64,000 nt of DNA from Acinetobacter lwoffii (GCF_002321025.1 NZ_DCLL01000061.1:5844-69843), one strand, 5' to 3'; numbered from the stretch's first letter, positions 24,294 to 33,692 are shown. The notes: a model not told the origin generated them from the sequence alone. Numbers and translations: made by a program.

Positions 24294-25628
24294 ATGAAGA
24301 AATTAACACAAGCTGATTTTCAGGAACGTCGCAGTATTCTCGCAGGGGAAATTGGTTTACGCAGTATTGCGATTATCGCGACCAGTCCGGTGGCGATGCG
24401 TAACCGTGATGCAGATTATAAATACCGTGCAGACAGTAGTTTCTTCTATTTAACTGGATTTTCAGAACCTGAAGCTGTGGCTGTGATTGAAACCTTTGAC
24501 ACTGAAGAAGAAGGCTATAGCTATAGTTTATTCTGCCGGGAACGTAACCGGGAAATGGAAATCTGGAATGGCTATCGTGCAGGGATTGATGGGGCGATGC
24601 AGGATTATGATGCAGATGAAGCTTATGCGATTGATCTGCTAGATGAAGGAATTCTGGAAAAATTACAAAATAAAGACCAGTTATTTTATCGCATTGGCCA
24701 CAACGCGGATTTTGATGCACGTGTAGCGAAATGGATTGCGACTGCAAGTGGTGAAAGCCGGCGTGGTACGTCTGCACCTGCTCAAGTGATTCAACTGGAT
24801 CGTATTATTGACGAAATGCGTCTGCATAAAGATGACAATGAAATTGAACTGATGCAAATTGCTTCAGATATTTCGGCAGATGCACATACTCAAGCGATGC
24901 GAGCAGTACGTCCGGGCATGATGGAATATGCACTCGAAGCCGAGCTGAATTATATTTTCGGCAAGAATGGCGGTGTTCCGGCCTATAACAGTATTGTCGG
25001 TGGCGGTGAAAATGCCTGCATCCTGCACTACGTAGAAAATGATAAGGCACTGAAAGATGGTGATTTGGTACTGATTGATGCCGCGGCTGAATATCAGCTT
25101 TATGCTTCAGATATTACCCGTACCTTTCCAGTGAATGGTAAATTCAGTCCGGAACAGAAAGCCTTGTATAATGTGGTACTGGATGCCCAAATCGCTGCGA
25201 TCAATGCCGTGCAAATTGGCAACTCCTATAAAGAACCGCACAATGTTGCTGTGCGCATCCTGGTGCAAGGTCTGCTTGATCTTGGCTTGATGCAAGGTGA
25301 TATCGACGACATTATAGAAAAAGAAGCTTTCCGCCAGTTCTACATGCATGGCACGGGTCACTGGCTTGGTATGGATGTGCATGATGTTGGCGCGTATAAG
25401 GTCGATGGTGAATGGCGTCCGTATGAAGAAGGTATGGTGGTCACCGTTGAGCCGGGTTTATATATTGCACCTGATGATGAAACTGTGGATGCAAAATGGC
25501 GTGGCATTGGCATCCGGATTGAAGATGATGTCGTGGCCACTGCAAATGGCCCGCTGGTATTAACCGCGAAAGTCGTGAAAACGGTAGAAGACATTGAAGC
25601 ATTAATGGCGAAAGCACAGGCTGCTTAA
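24294..25628 (+). CDS. pepP: Xaa-Pro aminopeptidase P
   Basis: Manganese M24 peptidase that removes an N-terminal residue preceding proline. The 444 residues have the PepP N-terminal domain (QADFQERRSILAGEIG, FFYLTGFSEPEAV) and the C-terminal pita-bread metal site: LVLIDAAAEY, ASDITRTFPVNG, HGTGHWLGMDVHDVG, VTVEPGLYI and GIGIRIEDD. Normally cotranscribed with ubiH-ubiI; here a terminator and two unrelated genes intervene. Confidence 0.95.
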   Translation: MKKLTQADFQERRSILAGEIGLRSIAIIATSPVAMRNRDADYKYRADSSFFYLTGFSEPEAVAVIETFDTEEEGYSYSLFCRERNREMEIWNGYRAGIDGAMQDYDADEAYAIDLLDEGILEKLQNKDQLFYRIGHNADFDARVAKWIATASGESRRGTSAPAQVIQLDRIIDEMRLHKDDNEIELMQIASDISADAHTQAMRAVRPGMMEYALEAELNYIFGKNGGVPAYNSIVGGGENACILHYVENDKALKDGDLVLIDAAAEYQLYASDITRTFPVNGKFSPEQKALYNVVLDAQIAAINAVQIGNSYKEPHNVAVRILVQGLLDLGLMQGDIDDIIEKEAFRQFYMHGTGHWLGMDVHDVGAYKVDGEWRPYEEGMVVTVEPGLYIAPDDETVDAKWRGIGIRIEDDVVATANGPLVLTAKVVKTVEDIEALMAKAQAA

Positions 25629-25642
25629 TTTTAGAAGCATGA

Positions 25643-25670
25643 AAAGCCGATCCTTAGATCGGCTTTTTTT
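25643..25670 (+). terminator. Terminator of pepP
   Basis: Stem AAAGCCGATC/GATCGGCTTT with CTTA loop, then a T run, 15 bp after the pepP stop. Confidence 0.9.
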
Positions 25671-25920
25671 ATGACTGCTTTAATAGATTTGAAGCCAGAT
25701 CTTTTGAGAGATTGCGCAACGATAGTAAAAAAGATTTCAATTACATTTATCACGAACAAGTCAAATAAAACTCACCCAGTTAAAATTTGCAGCTTAAAAA
25801 TTGACAGGAATTCAACACAGAAAATCGGTTTTTAGCATCAAAGCTACATATTAAATGCGCTTTGCTTCTCATACTTTCTCTGATCCTTAAATAAACTTAA
25901 AGAACAGCAGGAGAAGACTT

Positions 25921-26160
25921 ATGAGACTAAATACGATTGACTGGATTGCTTACGCTTTAACAATTATTGGTGGCATCAATTGGGGTTTAATTGGTGCATT
26001 CGACTTTAATTTGGTTGCTGCAATCTTTGGTGATATGACTGCGCTTTCTCGAATTGTTTATGTACTGGTTGGTTTGTCGGCATTGTACCTGATCTATACC
26101 GGTACGAAATTAGGAAAAACAGTGCATCACACTGAGCCGCATAGCCGAGTGGTGCGTTAA
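25921..26160 (+). CDS. DUF378 family small membrane protein
   Basis: A 79-residue protein with two membrane spans (IDWIAYALTIIGGINWGLIGAF and IVYVLVGLSALYLIYTG) and the DUF378 hallmark GGINWGLIGAFDFNLV. Function is unknown. It sits between two terminators, so it is a single-gene unit; AGCAGGAG precedes the start. Confidence 0.88.
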   Translation: MRLNTIDWIAYALTIIGGINWGLIGAFDFNLVAAIFGDMTALSRIVYVLVGLSALYLIYTGTKLGKTVHHTEPHSRVVR

Positions 26161-26638
26161 TACGCCAACGATTAATCTATATGACTTACATCCCTACAAG
26201 GTTGATTTTAAATAATTAAAATTCGGCTTGAGTGGATGGAATAGTTATCAATAAAACGGAGCTGAGGCTCCGTTTTTATTATGGTGATTTGAGCTAGATG
26301 ACTGGCTGACAGAGATGGCATTTTGGGTGTTTGGATAGCCATAAAATAGCGGAGTTATGAGGAAAAAACGTCCATAAACAAATGATTTTTTTACCTCCAA
26401 GCTGTAGATCTTAGTTCTCCTTAAAAGCTAAGCGACGATTTAAAAAAATAAATGTTGTGCCAATTTTAGTCATACAAAACTATAAATTTAGCTGAAAGTT
26501 ACAGTTCTTATCTAAAATTTAAGTCTGCATTATTTACTATCATTCTGATTCATTGCATGATCTGAATGAGTCGAAAAATTAATCTTTAAAACTACAAAAG
26601 CATATATCTGAATATCTTTGATTCTGAGTAAATAGCCC
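26161..26638. other. Intergenic region with one terminator
   Basis: 478 AT-rich bases. Apart from the terminator at 26253-26277 I find no gene; the rest is presumably the promoter region of yddG. No clear RBS precedes the yddG ATG. Confidence 0.5.
26253..26277 (+). terminator. Terminator of the DUF378 gene
   Basis: Stem AAAACGGAGC/GCTCCGTTTT with TGAG loop followed by TATTAT. Confidence 0.85.
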
Positions 26639-27544
26639 ATGCTCTTAAACGCTCTACCGGTATTTAATCGAAATGTCGCGACTTTAATTGGTCTTTCTGC
26701 GGTCATCTTCTGGAGTACGAATGTTGGCTTAATTCGTAGTGTCAGTGAGAGTTTTGGAGCGGTCGCAGGTGCTGCCCTGATTTACAGTGTGGCATCCATT
26801 ATTTTATTTTTTACCATCGGTCTACCCAAGCTTTCTACTATTCCAAAGCCTTATTTATGGTGGGGAAGTCTTTTATTTGTCGCTTATGAATTATGTTTTG
26901 CCCTTTCTATTGGTTATGCTCAAAATAGTCGGCAAGCCATTGAAGTAGGGATGATTAATTATCTATGGCCGACTTTTACCTTATTATTTGCAATCATTTT
27001 TAACAACGTTAAAGCCAATCTCTTAATTCTTCCTGGTTGCCTATTGGCCTTGGTTGGAATTTGTTGGGTTTTAGGCGGAGATACCGGCTTTGATCTCTTA
27101 CAAATATGGAGCAATTTGAAAGCTAATCCTCTTAGTTATGGTTTAGCTTTTGCTGCAGCGGTTTTGTGGGCTGCATATTGTTCCGTGACCGTAAAAACTT
27201 CTCAAGGTAAAAACTTGGTCACGATATTCTTTGCCCTTGCTGCGGTTGTGCTCTGGATCAAATATTTCCTGATGAATGGAGCAGCGCTTAATTTTACTTA
27301 TGATAATACCGTCACTTTGATTATGGCAGCCGGAGCTTTAGGTTTGGGATATGGTGCCTGGAATATTGGAATTATTTCTGGAAACATGACATTAATGGCG
27401 GGTGCTTCCTATTTTACTCCGGTGTTATCTGCTTTATTTGCAGCATTATTGCTGAGTACGTCTTTGTCTTTTGGTTTTTGGCAGGGTGTGGCAATGGTTA
27501 CGGCTGGAGCAATTCTGTGCTGGTTGGCCACCCGGAAACAATAA
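26639..27544 (+). CDS. yddG: YddG-like aromatic amino acid exporter (DMT superfamily)
   Basis: A 301-residue ten-span transporter. The first half opens with TLIGLSAVIFWSTNVGLIRSVSE and has the YddG-like FVAYELCFALSIGYAQNSRQAIEVGMINYLWPT; the second repeat contains YGLAFAAAVLWAAYCSVTVK and LGLGYGAWNIGIISGNMTLMAGASYFTPVLSAL. YddG exports aromatic amino acids and paraquat-like compounds in E. coli. It sits between pepP and ubiH with no functional link. The wobble-AT codon use is higher than in ubiH. Confidence 0.85.
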   Translation: MLLNALPVFNRNVATLIGLSAVIFWSTNVGLIRSVSESFGAVAGAALIYSVASIILFFTIGLPKLSTIPKPYLWWGSLLFVAYELCFALSIGYAQNSRQAIEVGMINYLWPTFTLLFAIIFNNVKANLLILPGCLLALVGICWVLGGDTGFDLLQIWSNLKANPLSYGLAFAAAVLWAAYCSVTVKTSQGKNLVTIFFALAAVVLWIKYFLMNGAALNFTYDNTVTLIMAAGALGLGYGAWNIGIISGNMTLMAGASYFTPVLSALFAALLLSTSLSFGFWQGVAMVTAGAILCWLATRKQ

Positions 27545-27661
27545 CCATCAGAGGCGAGACACGCTATTTCATTATAAAAAAGAATTTTTTTGAGCTAATA
27601 TAAAATCCATCATGATTATAAGTATCTATTGACTTAGATACGACATTGAAAGGATTACAGC

Positions 27662-28870
27662 ATGCAACAAGAAGTCATCATTGTCGGTGGTGGTATGGTG
27701 GGCTTAAGCCTCGCACTGATGTTGGCGAAAACCAATATTGCAGTCAAACTTTTGGAAGCCATCAAATATCCAGATTATGATGATGAACATCTTGCCCCGT
27801 ATCATTCCAGTTTTGATGCGCGTAACAGTGCCTTGTCGCGCCGTAGTGTACAGATCTATCAGGAACTCGGCCTTTGGGATGCACTACAGCAACATGCCAC
27901 ACCAATTCTGGAAGTCAATATTACCGAACAAGGCAGCTTTGGTAAGGCATGCCTAAAAGCAGAACAGGAAAAAGTCGAAAGTTTCGGTCAGGTGATTGAA
28001 AATGCCTGGCTCGGCCGTGTGCTGCTGACCCAAGTGAAAAAACAGCCGCTGATTGAACTGATTGATGGTGTACAAGTCACATCGCTGACCCAAGATGCCG
28101 ATTGTGCTTATATTCAGGCGCAGCGTGGTGAATCTGAGCTGACTTTACAATCTAAACTGGTCATTGCCGCAGACGGTCGTGATTCTTTCTGCCGTAAAGC
28201 ATTGGGCATTGGTACTTCAGAACACGATTATAATCAGGTCGCGATCGTGACTACAGTACAAACCTCGAAGCCCCATGGTCATGTCGGTTTTGAGCGTTTC
28301 AGTCATTTAGGCCCTTTGGCGTTATTGCCATTGCCGGGTGAATATCGCCGTTCCGTTGTCTGGCCGGTAAAAAAAGGCACAGAAGGTGAATGGTTGGGCG
28401 ATGAAAATGATCAGCATTTTCTTGATGCCTTGCAGGACACTTATGGTGATCGTGCCGGAAAATTCCAGAAAACCGGTCGCCGTTTTAGCTTCCCACTCTC
28501 TCAAGTCCTGGCAGAAAAACAGGCCGTTGGCCGTGTGGTATTGATGGGCAATGCTGCCCATACCATCCATCCTGTCGCCGGACAGGGCTTTAACCTGTGT
28601 ATGCGCGATGCTTATGTGCTTAATCGCTATTTGGCAGAGCAGCTTGAGCAGGGTGCTGATTTAGGCAATGCAGCCATGCTACAGGACTACGAAAAATCAC
28701 GCCTGAAAGATCAGCAGCGGGTCATTAAATTCTGTGATTCAGTGGTACGCGGTTTTAGTAACCAGAATCCATTCCTCAAACTGATGCGTAACACAGGCTT
28801 AATCTGCTTTGAAAATATTCCAGGCATTAAACCTTTGGTTGCGAATTATGCCATGGGATTAAAAGCATGA
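27662..28870 (+). CDS. ubiH: 2-octaprenyl-6-methoxyphenol hydroxylase
   Basis: FAD monooxygenase of ubiquinone synthesis. The 402 residues contain the dinucleotide fold EVIIVGGGMVGLSLALMLA, the DG motif VIAADGRDSFCRKALG, and the FAD ribityl motif VVLMGNAAHTIHPVAGQGFNLCMRD (GNAAH, where most members have GDAAH/GNAAH). The stop overlaps the ubiI-like start by four bases (ATGA), so they form one operon. Confidence 0.92.
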   Translation: MQQEVIIVGGGMVGLSLALMLAKTNIAVKLLEAIKYPDYDDEHLAPYHSSFDARNSALSRRSVQIYQELGLWDALQQHATPILEVNITEQGSFGKACLKAEQEKVESFGQVIENAWLGRVLLTQVKKQPLIELIDGVQVTSLTQDADCAYIQAQRGESELTLQSKLVIAADGRDSFCRKALGIGTSEHDYNQVAIVTTVQTSKPHGHVGFERFSHLGPLALLPLPGEYRRSVVWPVKKGTEGEWLGDENDQHFLDALQDTYGDRAGKFQKTGRRFSFPLSQVLAEKQAVGRVVLMGNAAHTIHPVAGQGFNLCMRDAYVLNRYLAEQLEQGADLGNAAMLQDYEKSRLKDQQRVIKFCDSVVRGFSNQNPFLKLMRNTGLICFENIPGIKPLVANYAMGLKA

Positions 28871-30114
28871 GCTTAAATCAAAATAACGAAATCTTGGATG
28901 TGGTCATTATTGGCGGTGGACTGGTTGGTGGACTGACTGCACTTCTGCTGGCGCAAGGTGGTGTGCAGCCTACAGTTTTAGACGCTGCCCCAATTTTAGA
29001 CGCAGATAAGACATTAGATGTGGCAAATCCACGTGTTTTGGCACTGAGTCAGGCAACCATTCATCTATTAAAAATAGTCGGCGTATGGAACAAACTGGCA
29101 CGTCAGCAGCCTTATACCGGTATGCAGGTCTGGAATAAAAATGGCTATGGTGACATTAATTTCGGCCAGCCTTCAGAAAAAACACCCTCAGTAGAACAGG
29201 CCTTAGGCTCGATGGTAGAGCCGAGTATCCTGAATCTGGCTATTCAGCAAAAGATGCTTGACGATGTACAGGATTACCGTACTCAGGTTAAAGTCAGCCG
29301 GGTAGAACGTGGAGTCGGTGTCTGGATCATTCATCTGGCCGATGGCACACAGCTTAAAACCAAACTGGTGATTGGTGCAGATGGTGCCAACTCCTTTGTC
29401 CGTGAGCAAGCTTTCATTGACATTGATGTGCTGGATTACCAACAGGCCGGGATCAGCTGTGCGATTCAAACTGTACAGCCACATCAGCATATGGCGCGCC
29501 AGATTTTTCTGGAAACTGGCCCTCTGGCTTTTTTACCGATGGCCAGCTTAAAAAAAGAAGAGCAGGGACATTGGCAATCCATCGTCTGGACTTTGCCGGA
29601 TGATTATGCTGAAGAATATGCAGGGTTGTCAGATGCTGACTTTACACAGCTATTGACCCGTGAAAGTCATCATATGCTCGGTGAGGTCGTACAAGCGACA
29701 CCACGTGCGACTTTTCCATTAAAAGCACGTGCCGCCCAACACTATGTTCAAGATGGTCTGGCTTTGATTGGTGATGCTGCCCATGTGATTCATCCGCTGG
29801 CAGGTCAAGGGGTGAATATTGGCTGTCTGGATGCTGCCGTGCTCTGTGATGTATTGCTGCATGATCAGTCACGTGGTGTTTGGGCACATGAGCAAAGCCT
29901 GAAGCGTTATGAGCACCGCCGTAAAGGACAAAACGATGCCATGATGCACAGCATGTCTGCGATTGGCTGGATGGAAACGACTTCATTTTTCCCGATGGTT
30001 TGGGCACGTAATTTCGGTCTGAAACAGGTAGAAAATCAGCCAATGTTAAAAGATGCATTTATGGCACAGGCCAATGGTCTGAGTTTACTTAAAGACACAC
30101 GCTATGCAGCTTAA
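28867..30114 (+). CDS. UbiI/VisC-type FAD-dependent hydroxylase
   Basis: A 415-residue paralogue of UbiH that in E. coli (UbiI) does the C5 hydroxylation of the ubiquinone ring. Seen: DVVIIGGGLVGGLTALLLAQGG, LVIGADGANSFVREQA, LIGDAAHVIHPLAGQGVNIGCLDAAVL. Order ubiH-ubiI matches E. coli. Because UbiI, UbiF and UbiM-like enzymes are hard to tell apart by eye, the exact carbon hydroxylated is inferred from gene order. Confidence 0.85.
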   Translation: MSLNQNNEILDVVIIGGGLVGGLTALLLAQGGVQPTVLDAAPILDADKTLDVANPRVLALSQATIHLLKIVGVWNKLARQQPYTGMQVWNKNGYGDINFGQPSEKTPSVEQALGSMVEPSILNLAIQQKMLDDVQDYRTQVKVSRVERGVGVWIIHLADGTQLKTKLVIGADGANSFVREQAFIDIDVLDYQQAGISCAIQTVQPHQHMARQIFLETGPLAFLPMASLKKEEQGHWQSIVWTLPDDYAEEYAGLSDADFTQLLTRESHHMLGEVVQATPRATFPLKARAAQHYVQDGLALIGDAAHVIHPLAGQGVNIGCLDAAVLCDVLLHDQSRGVWAHEQSLKRYEHRRKGQNDAMMHSMSAIGWMETTSFFPMVWARNFGLKQVENQPMLKDAFMAQANGLSLLKDTRYAA

Positions 30115-30289
30115 CGTTGAAATGTAAATTTTTTAAACAAACATCCATAAAGAGTAACGATTTTGTTTAAAAAAAATACGATTTTTTAATATTTGGTACT
30201 AGGCGAATGCCACATAGATTGCTAAATTTCACTTAATTCGACACCTGGCTTTAAATACAAAGCGAGCGCTCATTTTGGGGGAGATGCAA

Positions 30290-30544
30290 ATGACAGACAT
30301 GAATGATTATGATGACGACGTTGAAGATTCAATCGTTGACGATGATGAAGCAAAAGCAGCTGAAAAAGGCGCAACAGAGAGTACAGAGGTCGTCAATGAT
30401 AACGATCTTGCAGAAGCTGAAACTTTGACCGTGACTGCAAAGTTAAAGAAGCGTCAGGCACTTGAAGACGAAATTGCGGCTTTTCTCGCAAGTGGCGGCC
30501 GTATCGTTGAAGTACCGGCAGATGAGTCAGTAGCTAAAGAATAA
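30290..30544 (+). CDS. Small acidic protein, SutA-like
   Basis: An 84-residue protein with a strongly acidic, probably disordered first half (MNDYDDDVEDSIVDDDEAK) and a compact end (KLKKRQALEDEIAAFLASGG, RIVEVPADE). The end resembles the C-terminal region of SutA, the Pseudomonas RNA-polymerase-binding protein of slow growth (AMEEFLSRGGKVQEIE there). The ATG at 30290 has GGGGGAG six bases upstream; an earlier TTG and ATG are less well placed. A strong terminator follows, so it is monocistronic. The similarity is by memory and short. Confidence 0.6.
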   Translation: MTDMNDYDDDVEDSIVDDDEAKAAEKGATESTEVVNDNDLAEAETLTVTAKLKKRQALEDEIAAFLASGGRIVEVPADESVAKE

Positions 30545-30572
30545 GTCATTCCTTGACTTGGATTTATAAAAA

Positions 30573-30600
30573 AACACCACATCAGTTGTGGTGTTTTTTT
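30573..30600 (+). terminator. Terminator of the SutA-like gene
   Basis: Stem AACACCACA/TGTGGTGTT with TCAGT loop, A-rich left and T-rich right flanks; also suits rsmI, which converges on it. Confidence 0.9.
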
Positions 30601-30631
30601 GCAAAAATAAAAGTGATAGATAGCTAGAATA

Positions 30632-31474
30632 TTAATCGTTGGCTGATGTCAGTTCTAAAGCACGTTGATAAGCCACTTTCTTTTTGATACCGGTTAAATC
30701 TGCTGCCAGTTGTGAAGCTGCTTTGACTGACAGATCCTGTAATAAGCGATTCAATAATTTATCCAGCTTTTCCTGATCCAGATCTTTTTCTTCGGTTGCT
30801 CCGCCAATCACCAGAACAATTTCACCTTTTTGCTGATTATGATCATTAGCAATGAATTCGACCAGTTCACCTAAAGTCATTTTCTTGATGGTTTCAAAAG
30901 TCTTGGTAATTTCACGCGCGAAGCCAACAGGACGGTCTGCTCCAAATATGCTCGCCATATCTTTAACGCATTCCAGAATCCGGTGCGGTGCTTCATAGAA
31001 AATTAAGGTCTGGGTTTCATCTTTGAGTTTTTCCAGATTCAGCAGGCGCTGACTTTGTCTGGATGGCAGAAAGCCTTCAAAACTGAAACGGTCACTCGGC
31101 AAGCCGACCGCACTTAAGGCCGCAATCGCAGCACAAGCACCGGGCACAGGAATAACACGGATATTATGCGCTTGAGCAGCCCGAACAAATTTAAAACCAG
31201 GATCGCTAATCAGGGGCGTGCCAGCATCACTGATCAGGGCCATATCTTCGCCATTGAGCAGACGCTGGATCAGCTGCTCAATTTTGTTGCTTTCATTATG
31301 TTCATGACATGCAGTCAAAGGTGTTTGAATATTAAAGTGTTTAAGCAACTGTGCCGAAGTTCGTGTATCCTCAGCAGCAATCAGACTCACCGACTTCAAC
31401 ACCTGAATTGCACGATAACTAATATCATCTAAGTGCCCGATTGGAGTCGCAACAACAAATAACTGAGCACTCAT
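30632..31474 (-). CDS. rsmI: 16S rRNA (cytidine-1402-2'-O) methyltransferase
   Basis: Tetrapyrrole-methylase-fold enzyme that methylates C1402. The 280 residues have LFVVATPIGHLDDISYRAI, AAEDTRTS, ALISDAGTPLISDPG, VIPVPGACAAIAALSAVGLPSDRFSFEGFLP and YEAPHRI, all RsmI signatures. Start chosen at MSAQLFVV (31474) with GGAG upstream; the 28 extra residues of the longer ORF overlap the divergent gene. The order rsmI divergent from lpoA-yraN-yraP is the common gammaproteobacterial one. Confidence 0.95.
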   Translation of the reverse strand: MSAQLFVVATPIGHLDDISYRAIQVLKSVSLIAAEDTRTSAQLLKHFNIQTPLTACHEHNESNKIEQLIQRLLNGEDMALISDAGTPLISDPGFKFVRAAQAHNIRVIPVPGACAAIAALSAVGLPSDRFSFEGFLPSRQSQRLLNLEKLKDETQTLIFYEAPHRILECVKDMASIFGADRPVGFAREITKTFETIKKMTLGELVEFIANDHNQQKGEIVLVIGGATEEKDLDQEKLDKLLNRLLQDLSVKAASQLAADLTGIKKKVAYQRALELTSAND

Positions 31475-31517
31475 AGGTTTCTCCATGTGGAATAAATTGA
31501 ATAATAAAAAATGGAAG

Positions 31518-32444
31518 ATGAAAAATAAAATATTAGGCTTGTGTTTAGTCAGCTGCATCAGCAGCGTTCAAGCAGAAGTGTTGATCATTCTACCCGAATC
31601 CGGGCCTTTGGCGCGAGCTGCATCGAGTATCAAACAGGGTTTTCTCAGTGCCTATACCGCTTCAGGACACAAGATTCCGCTGAAATGGGTCAATGCCAAT
31701 CAGAAAAATATCTCCCAGCTACTTAAACAGCATGTCAAGAAAAAGACCAGAATGGTGGTGGGGCCATTGGCACGTAGCGACGTGGAACAACTGCTGAACA
31801 GCAAACCCAAAGTACGTACCCTCAGCCTGAATGAAGTGGCTGATGTCTCTCCCAATGTCTGGCAGTTCAGTCTATCCAAGAAAGATGATGCCGCTGCCTT
31901 AAAAGCACTTTTATTCAAAGACGGGATTCGGCAACTGCTGATTTTACGCCAGCCGGGCAGTGAAGCGGAGCATGAACTGTTGTTGATGTCCTTGCTGAGC
32001 CAGAGTGATCTGAAATTTAAAATCGTAGATAAACCACCACGATTTTTAATGCCCAAGCAGGGATTATTGTTTCTGGGCAATGCAGAATGGATGGCTGTCA
32101 TGCCTGAATTAAATCGTTCACGGATGTATACCGTAGCCAATGCCATGAGCGAACAGCACAAGCTGCCACAAGGGATCGAGTTTTGTGATGTTCCAGTGCT
32201 TTACTTAGCGGATTGGCCGGATGTGCTGCAAGCTTATGCCAAGGAACCGGTTAATCTGTCTTATCAGCGCCTGATTGCTTTTGGCGGCGATGCCTGGCAG
32301 ATCACCCAGCAGTACCTGTCACAACCGCGTTCGCAGCATATTGAATTTCAGGGTAGAACTGGTCGGATTGAAATCACTGAACACAGCATTCAGCGCAGTC
32401 CACAATGTTTTCAGTACAGTGGTACAGGTGTCAAGCTACTATGA
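31518..32444 (+). CDS. LppC/LpoA-like penicillin-binding protein activator, short form
   Basis: A periplasmic protein of about 308 residues. After a signal segment (MKNKILGLCLVSCISSVQA, with a possible lipobox LVSC) the sequence AEVLIILPESGPLARAASSIKQGFLSAY matches the start of the C-terminal periplasmic-binding-protein-like half of LpoA, with later motifs GPLARSDVEQLL and QRLIAFGGDAWQI. LpoA is about 600-700 residues in enterics with an N-terminal TPR half; that half is missing here. Position next to yraN and a BON lipoprotein, divergent from rsmI, supports the call. ATG 31485 is an alternative start. Stop overlaps yraN by four bases. Confidence 0.72.
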   Translation: MKNKILGLCLVSCISSVQAEVLIILPESGPLARAASSIKQGFLSAYTASGHKIPLKWVNANQKNISQLLKQHVKKKTRMVVGPLARSDVEQLLNSKPKVRTLSLNEVADVSPNVWQFSLSKKDDAAALKALLFKDGIRQLLILRQPGSEAEHELLLMSLLSQSDLKFKIVDKPPRFLMPKQGLLFLGNAEWMAVMPELNRSRMYTVANAMSEQHKLPQGIEFCDVPVLYLADWPDVLQAYAKEPVNLSYQRLIAFGGDAWQITQQYLSQPRSQHIEFQGRTGRIEITEHSIQRSPQCFQYSGTGVKLL

Positions 32445-32872
32445 GCGAAAGAGTAATGCTACGACAGCAACTAGGTGCATGGGCAGAGCAGCAAGCAGCT
32501 CAACTGATGCAAAACCATGGATTTCAGTTCCTGACAGCCAATTATCACAGTCGCTATGGTGAGCTGGATCTGATTCTGGTACGTGAACAGGAGCTGATCT
32601 TTGTTGAAGTCAAAGCTCGTGCACACACCGGATATGCGCAAGCGATCGAGTCGGTGTCGAAAGCAAAACAGGGCAAGATGCTCAAGACGGCAATGTGCTT
32701 TATTCAGAAAAATCCACAATTTGCACACTATTACTATCGTTTTGACGTGATTTGTTTTGATTTTAAACAGCAATTTGCAAAAACCCTACAGCATGACTTT
32801 TCGCAATACCCTTATGATCTGGAATGGATTGAAAATGCTTTTACTTTTGATCAAGAGTTTATTAATCTGTGA
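32441..32872 (+). CDS. yraN: YraN family endonuclease-like protein (UPF0102)
   Basis: A 143-residue protein of UPF0102 with a restriction-endonuclease-like fold: GAWAEQQAAQLMQNHGFQFL, YGELDLILV and FVEVKARAHTGYAQAIESV, containing the E/D-EVK nuclease residues. The start is the ATG that overlaps the lpoA-like stop (ATGA), giving a coupled pair; the longer reading from 32405 is rejected. Function in vivo is not defined. Confidence 0.9.
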   Translation: MSERVMLRQQLGAWAEQQAAQLMQNHGFQFLTANYHSRYGELDLILVREQELIFVEVKARAHTGYAQAIESVSKAKQGKMLKTAMCFIQKNPQFAHYYYRFDVICFDFKQQFAKTLQHDFSQYPYDLEWIENAFTFDQEFINL

Positions 32873-33005
32873 ATAAAATAAGGTCTAAAGATGCTTATAT
32901 TTGCCTCAAGATCATTGTAAAGTTCAAGCAGAGTTGCCATGATCTGAGCTTAAAGACAGATTATTAGATTGAAAAAGACGTAATAAAATGAAGGAGTCTT
33001 GCTGA

Positions 33006-33692
33006 GTGGTTAAGCGTATTGCAATAACAATGCTGTGTGTCGCAAGTTTATCAGGTTGTGCCAGTTTTATTTCTAGCGGCACAGGTACGGCTCCTGTAGG
33101 AACTGAGAGTGGGGCGCGTACCTTGGGGCAGGTGTTTATTGATTCCTCGATTGTCCGTACTGCAAAAATTAATCTTTATAAACTAGATTCGCGCTTCAAA
33201 CAGGCCCGGGTCAATATTGAAAGTTTTCATGGCAATGTCTTGCTGACCGGTCAGGTGCCCGATGCACATCTCAAGCAGCTGGCAGAAGACAATGTCAAAT
33301 CCATGAGCGATGTCAAAGCGGTACATAATTTTATTACTGTAGGCAACCAGATCAGCTATAGCACCATCATGCAGGATACTGCGGTCACAGCTAATACCCG
33401 TGGCCTGATCATGAAAGCCACTGTGGTTGCGGACAGTAAAGTACATGTGCATACTGAAGATGGCGTGCTGTATGTGATGGGACGTTTGAACAGCGCAGAA
33501 ATTGCTGACCTGAATCAGGTATTGCAGCAAGTGGGCAATGTCACCAAAATTGTGACCCTGATTGATAATGTTGAACAGTCTTCAAATCTGAGCAGTCAGA
33601 ACTTTGCAGCACCTGCTTATGCACAGCCCGGTATCGAACAGACGCCGGTTGCGATAGATCCTGATACGGTTGAACCAACCGATGCTCCATAA
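33006..33692 (+). CDS. BON-domain outer membrane lipoprotein (YraP/DolP-like)
   Basis: A 228-residue lipoprotein starting at GTG with AAGGAG nine bases upstream. Signal MVKRIAITMLCVASLSGCAS (lipobox LSGC), then two BON domains: KINLYKLDSRFKQARVNIESFHGNVLLTGQVPDAHLKQLAED and VTANTRGLIMKATVVADSKVHVHTEDGVLYVMGRLNSAEIADLN. DolP in E. coli supports outer membrane integrity and BAM. It extends about 35 residues past the second BON with a Pro-rich tail. Gene order after yraN fits (diaA absent). Confidence 0.88.
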   Translation: MVKRIAITMLCVASLSGCASFISSGTGTAPVGTESGARTLGQVFIDSSIVRTAKINLYKLDSRFKQARVNIESFHGNVLLTGQVPDAHLKQLAEDNVKSMSDVKAVHNFITVGNQISYSTIMQDTAVTANTRGLIMKATVVADSKVHVHTEDGVLYVMGRLNSAEIADLNQVLQQVGNVTKIVTLIDNVEQSSNLSSQNFAAPAYAQPGIEQTPVAIDPDTVEPTDAP

